Source of the DNA: Bacillota bacterium | GTDB lineage: Bacteria; Bacillota; Clostridia; Lachnospirales; Lachnospiraceae | Length of the DNA: 64,000 bases | Reading direction: 5' to 3' | Assembly: GCA_023390555.1 (NCBI GenBank) | Contig: JAEWCQ010000021.1 | Coordinates: 1 to 64,000, forward strand | In this document: positions 63,217 through 64,000 of the stretch, piece after piece | Layout: each line of letters opens with the position of its first letter | How positions within the stretch are numbered: the first letter of the stretch is position 1 | The notes under the pieces: generated by a model | Database searches by the model: none | Told to the model about the DNA's origin: nothing | What the model saw: only the letters and a program-made list of their open reading frames with translations | Program-made: the position numbers and the translations under genes

Positions 63217-64000
63217 TTACTTCATCTGGGCGAGGCGTGCTTCTACCTGCTCCATCATCTGCTCATATTTTGCAAGCTTTTCTCGTTCTTCCTGTATCTT
63301 TGCTTCCGGAGCTTTGCCGACAAATTTCTCGTTATTTAACATTCCGTGAGAACGTGAGAGCTCTTTTGCAAGCCGCTCTTTCTCTTTGCGCAGACGTTCC
63401 TTTTCCTTTTCCATATCTACCAGATCTTCCAGCGGCATATACACAACCGAACCCGGAATTACAACGGATACTGCATCCTCAGCTATACCCCCCTTATCTT
63501 TCTGAATCACAACGGCATTGGCACTGATCAGATTCCGATAAGATTCCTGCATGGTCTCATAGGTATCACACAACTTATCCTCTTCCGTTACGATAATAAC
63601 CTTTGCTTTTCGGGATGGCGGAACATCCATATCGGTACGGAGATTACGGACTCCGCGGACAAGATCCTTGACCTTTTCCATCCGTTCTTCTTCTGCCGCA
63701 AAATTCCATTCTGTCTGATATTCCGGCCAATCCGATCGCATGATCGTCTCTTCTTCCGGATTCAGCGAACAGTAGATTTCCTCTGTTAAAAATGGCATAT
63801 ACGGATGCAGCAGTTGTAACGCCTGACCGAGTACCGTCTTTAACGTCCACAATGCAGCATTTGCCGCCTTCGGATTTTCTTCCTTCTTATAGGTACGGAT
63901 TTTTGCAATCTCGATATACCAGTCACAGAACTCATCCCAGATGAAATCATAGACTTTCTGAACGGCGATACCAAGCTCATATCGATCCATGTTCTCCGTC
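63217..64000 (-). CDS. valS: Valyl-tRNA synthetase (C-terminal part)
   Basis: The last 260 or so residues of ValS; the gene continues past the right edge. The anticodon-binding domain (WDEFCDWYIEIAKIR, LLHPYMPFLTEEIY) and the C-terminal coiled-coil arm (about 190-257 of the visible part, KEKERLRKEKERLAKELSR...) that contacts tRNA-Val are visible. The catalytic domain lies outside the window. Confidence 0.95.
   Translation of the reverse strand, partial: TENMDRYELGIAVQKVYDFIWDEFCDWYIEIAKIRTYKKEENPKAANAALWTLKTVLGQALQLLHPYMPFLTEEIYCSLNPEEETIMRSDWPEYQTEWNFAAEEERMEKVKDLVRGVRNLRTDMDVPPSRKAKVIIVTEEDKLCDTYETMQESYRNLISANAVVIQKDKGGIAEDAVSVVIPGSVVYMPLEDLVDMEKEKERLRKEKERLAKELSRSHGMLNNEKFVGKAPEAKIQEEREKLAKYEQMMEQVEARLAQMK

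Noticed and set aside
1..64000. CRISPR arrays, tRNA or rRNA genes, insertion sequences, prophage or attachment sites
   Set aside because: I looked for regular repeats, tRNA cloverleaf arms, transposase or integrase motifs and saw none.

Overview
The window looks like a chromosomal segment of a Gram-positive, spore-forming anaerobe of the Clostridia, most probably Lachnospiraceae. The evidence is a complete spoIIAA-spoIIAB-sigF operon, a CIRCE-controlled clpB, an M-box Mg2+ riboswitch in front of corA, a FapA (DUF342) protein, FabK/FabF/FabZ-type lipid enzymes, strong AGGAGG ribosome sites and moderate GC. Nearly all genes lie on the minus strand. The genus cannot be fixed from the sequence alone.

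Layout. 1-2037: a sugar/aldehyde locus (HutC-type GntR regulator, DeoC-type aldolase, zinc secondary alcohol dehydrogenase cut by the window edge), preceded by a striking hexanucleotide purine/pyrimidine tract (2095-2290). 2346-5090: clpB with terminator and CIRCE operator. 5108-8648: an AT-richer beta-glucuronidase / DMT-transporter pair with a divergent AraC regulator. 8750-12267: a BusR/OpuC-type osmolyte ABC transporter with its likely c-di-AMP-sensing repressor. 12364-46417: a ~34 kb unidirectional gene cluster, the main feature of the window. 46612-50114: alpha-1,6-glucosidase, HAD hydrolase and CorA with riboswitch. 50374-56424: sigF operon, TPR membrane protein, a 47-residue small protein, FolC and FapA. 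56609-59190 (plus strand): an iron-sulfur aldo/keto reductase, an SPFH protein and a ribbon-helix-helix protein. 59237-64000: DegV, an AAC(3)-family acetyltransferase, a DnaJ-linked trio and the 3' end of valS.

The 34 kb cluster reads as an operon from one near-consensus promoter (46388-46417) to one strong terminator (12364-12402). It encodes a fatty acyl-AMP ligase, two free acyl carrier proteins, FabF-, FabZ- and FabK-like enzymes, an SbnA/SbnB-like pair for L-2,3-diaminopropionate, an ABC exporter, a ketosynthase without its own acyltransferase, a discrete malonyl transferase, a 3830-residue ACP-aminotransferase-NRPS protein, a second NRPS, an ABC ATPase with an FtsX-type permease, a GNAT-like protein and a metallo-beta-lactamase-fold hydrolase. 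The ACP-aminotransferase-condensation order is the hallmark of the iturin/mycosubtilin family, in which a beta-keto acyl chain is turned into a beta-amino fatty acid. I therefore infer a beta-amino-acylated lipopeptide. Reading the adenylation pockets by eye gives Asn (good match), then a residue related to Ser or possibly diaminopropionate that is epimerised to D, then an aromatic-like residue. Unusual points are an adenylation domain reduced to its C-terminal remnant, an iturin-type front end split into free-standing proteins, and a terminal pair of divergent condensation-like domains where a thioesterase would be expected. No ketoreductase, phosphopantetheinyl transferase or cluster-specific regulator is visible and these would have to come from elsewhere in the genome.
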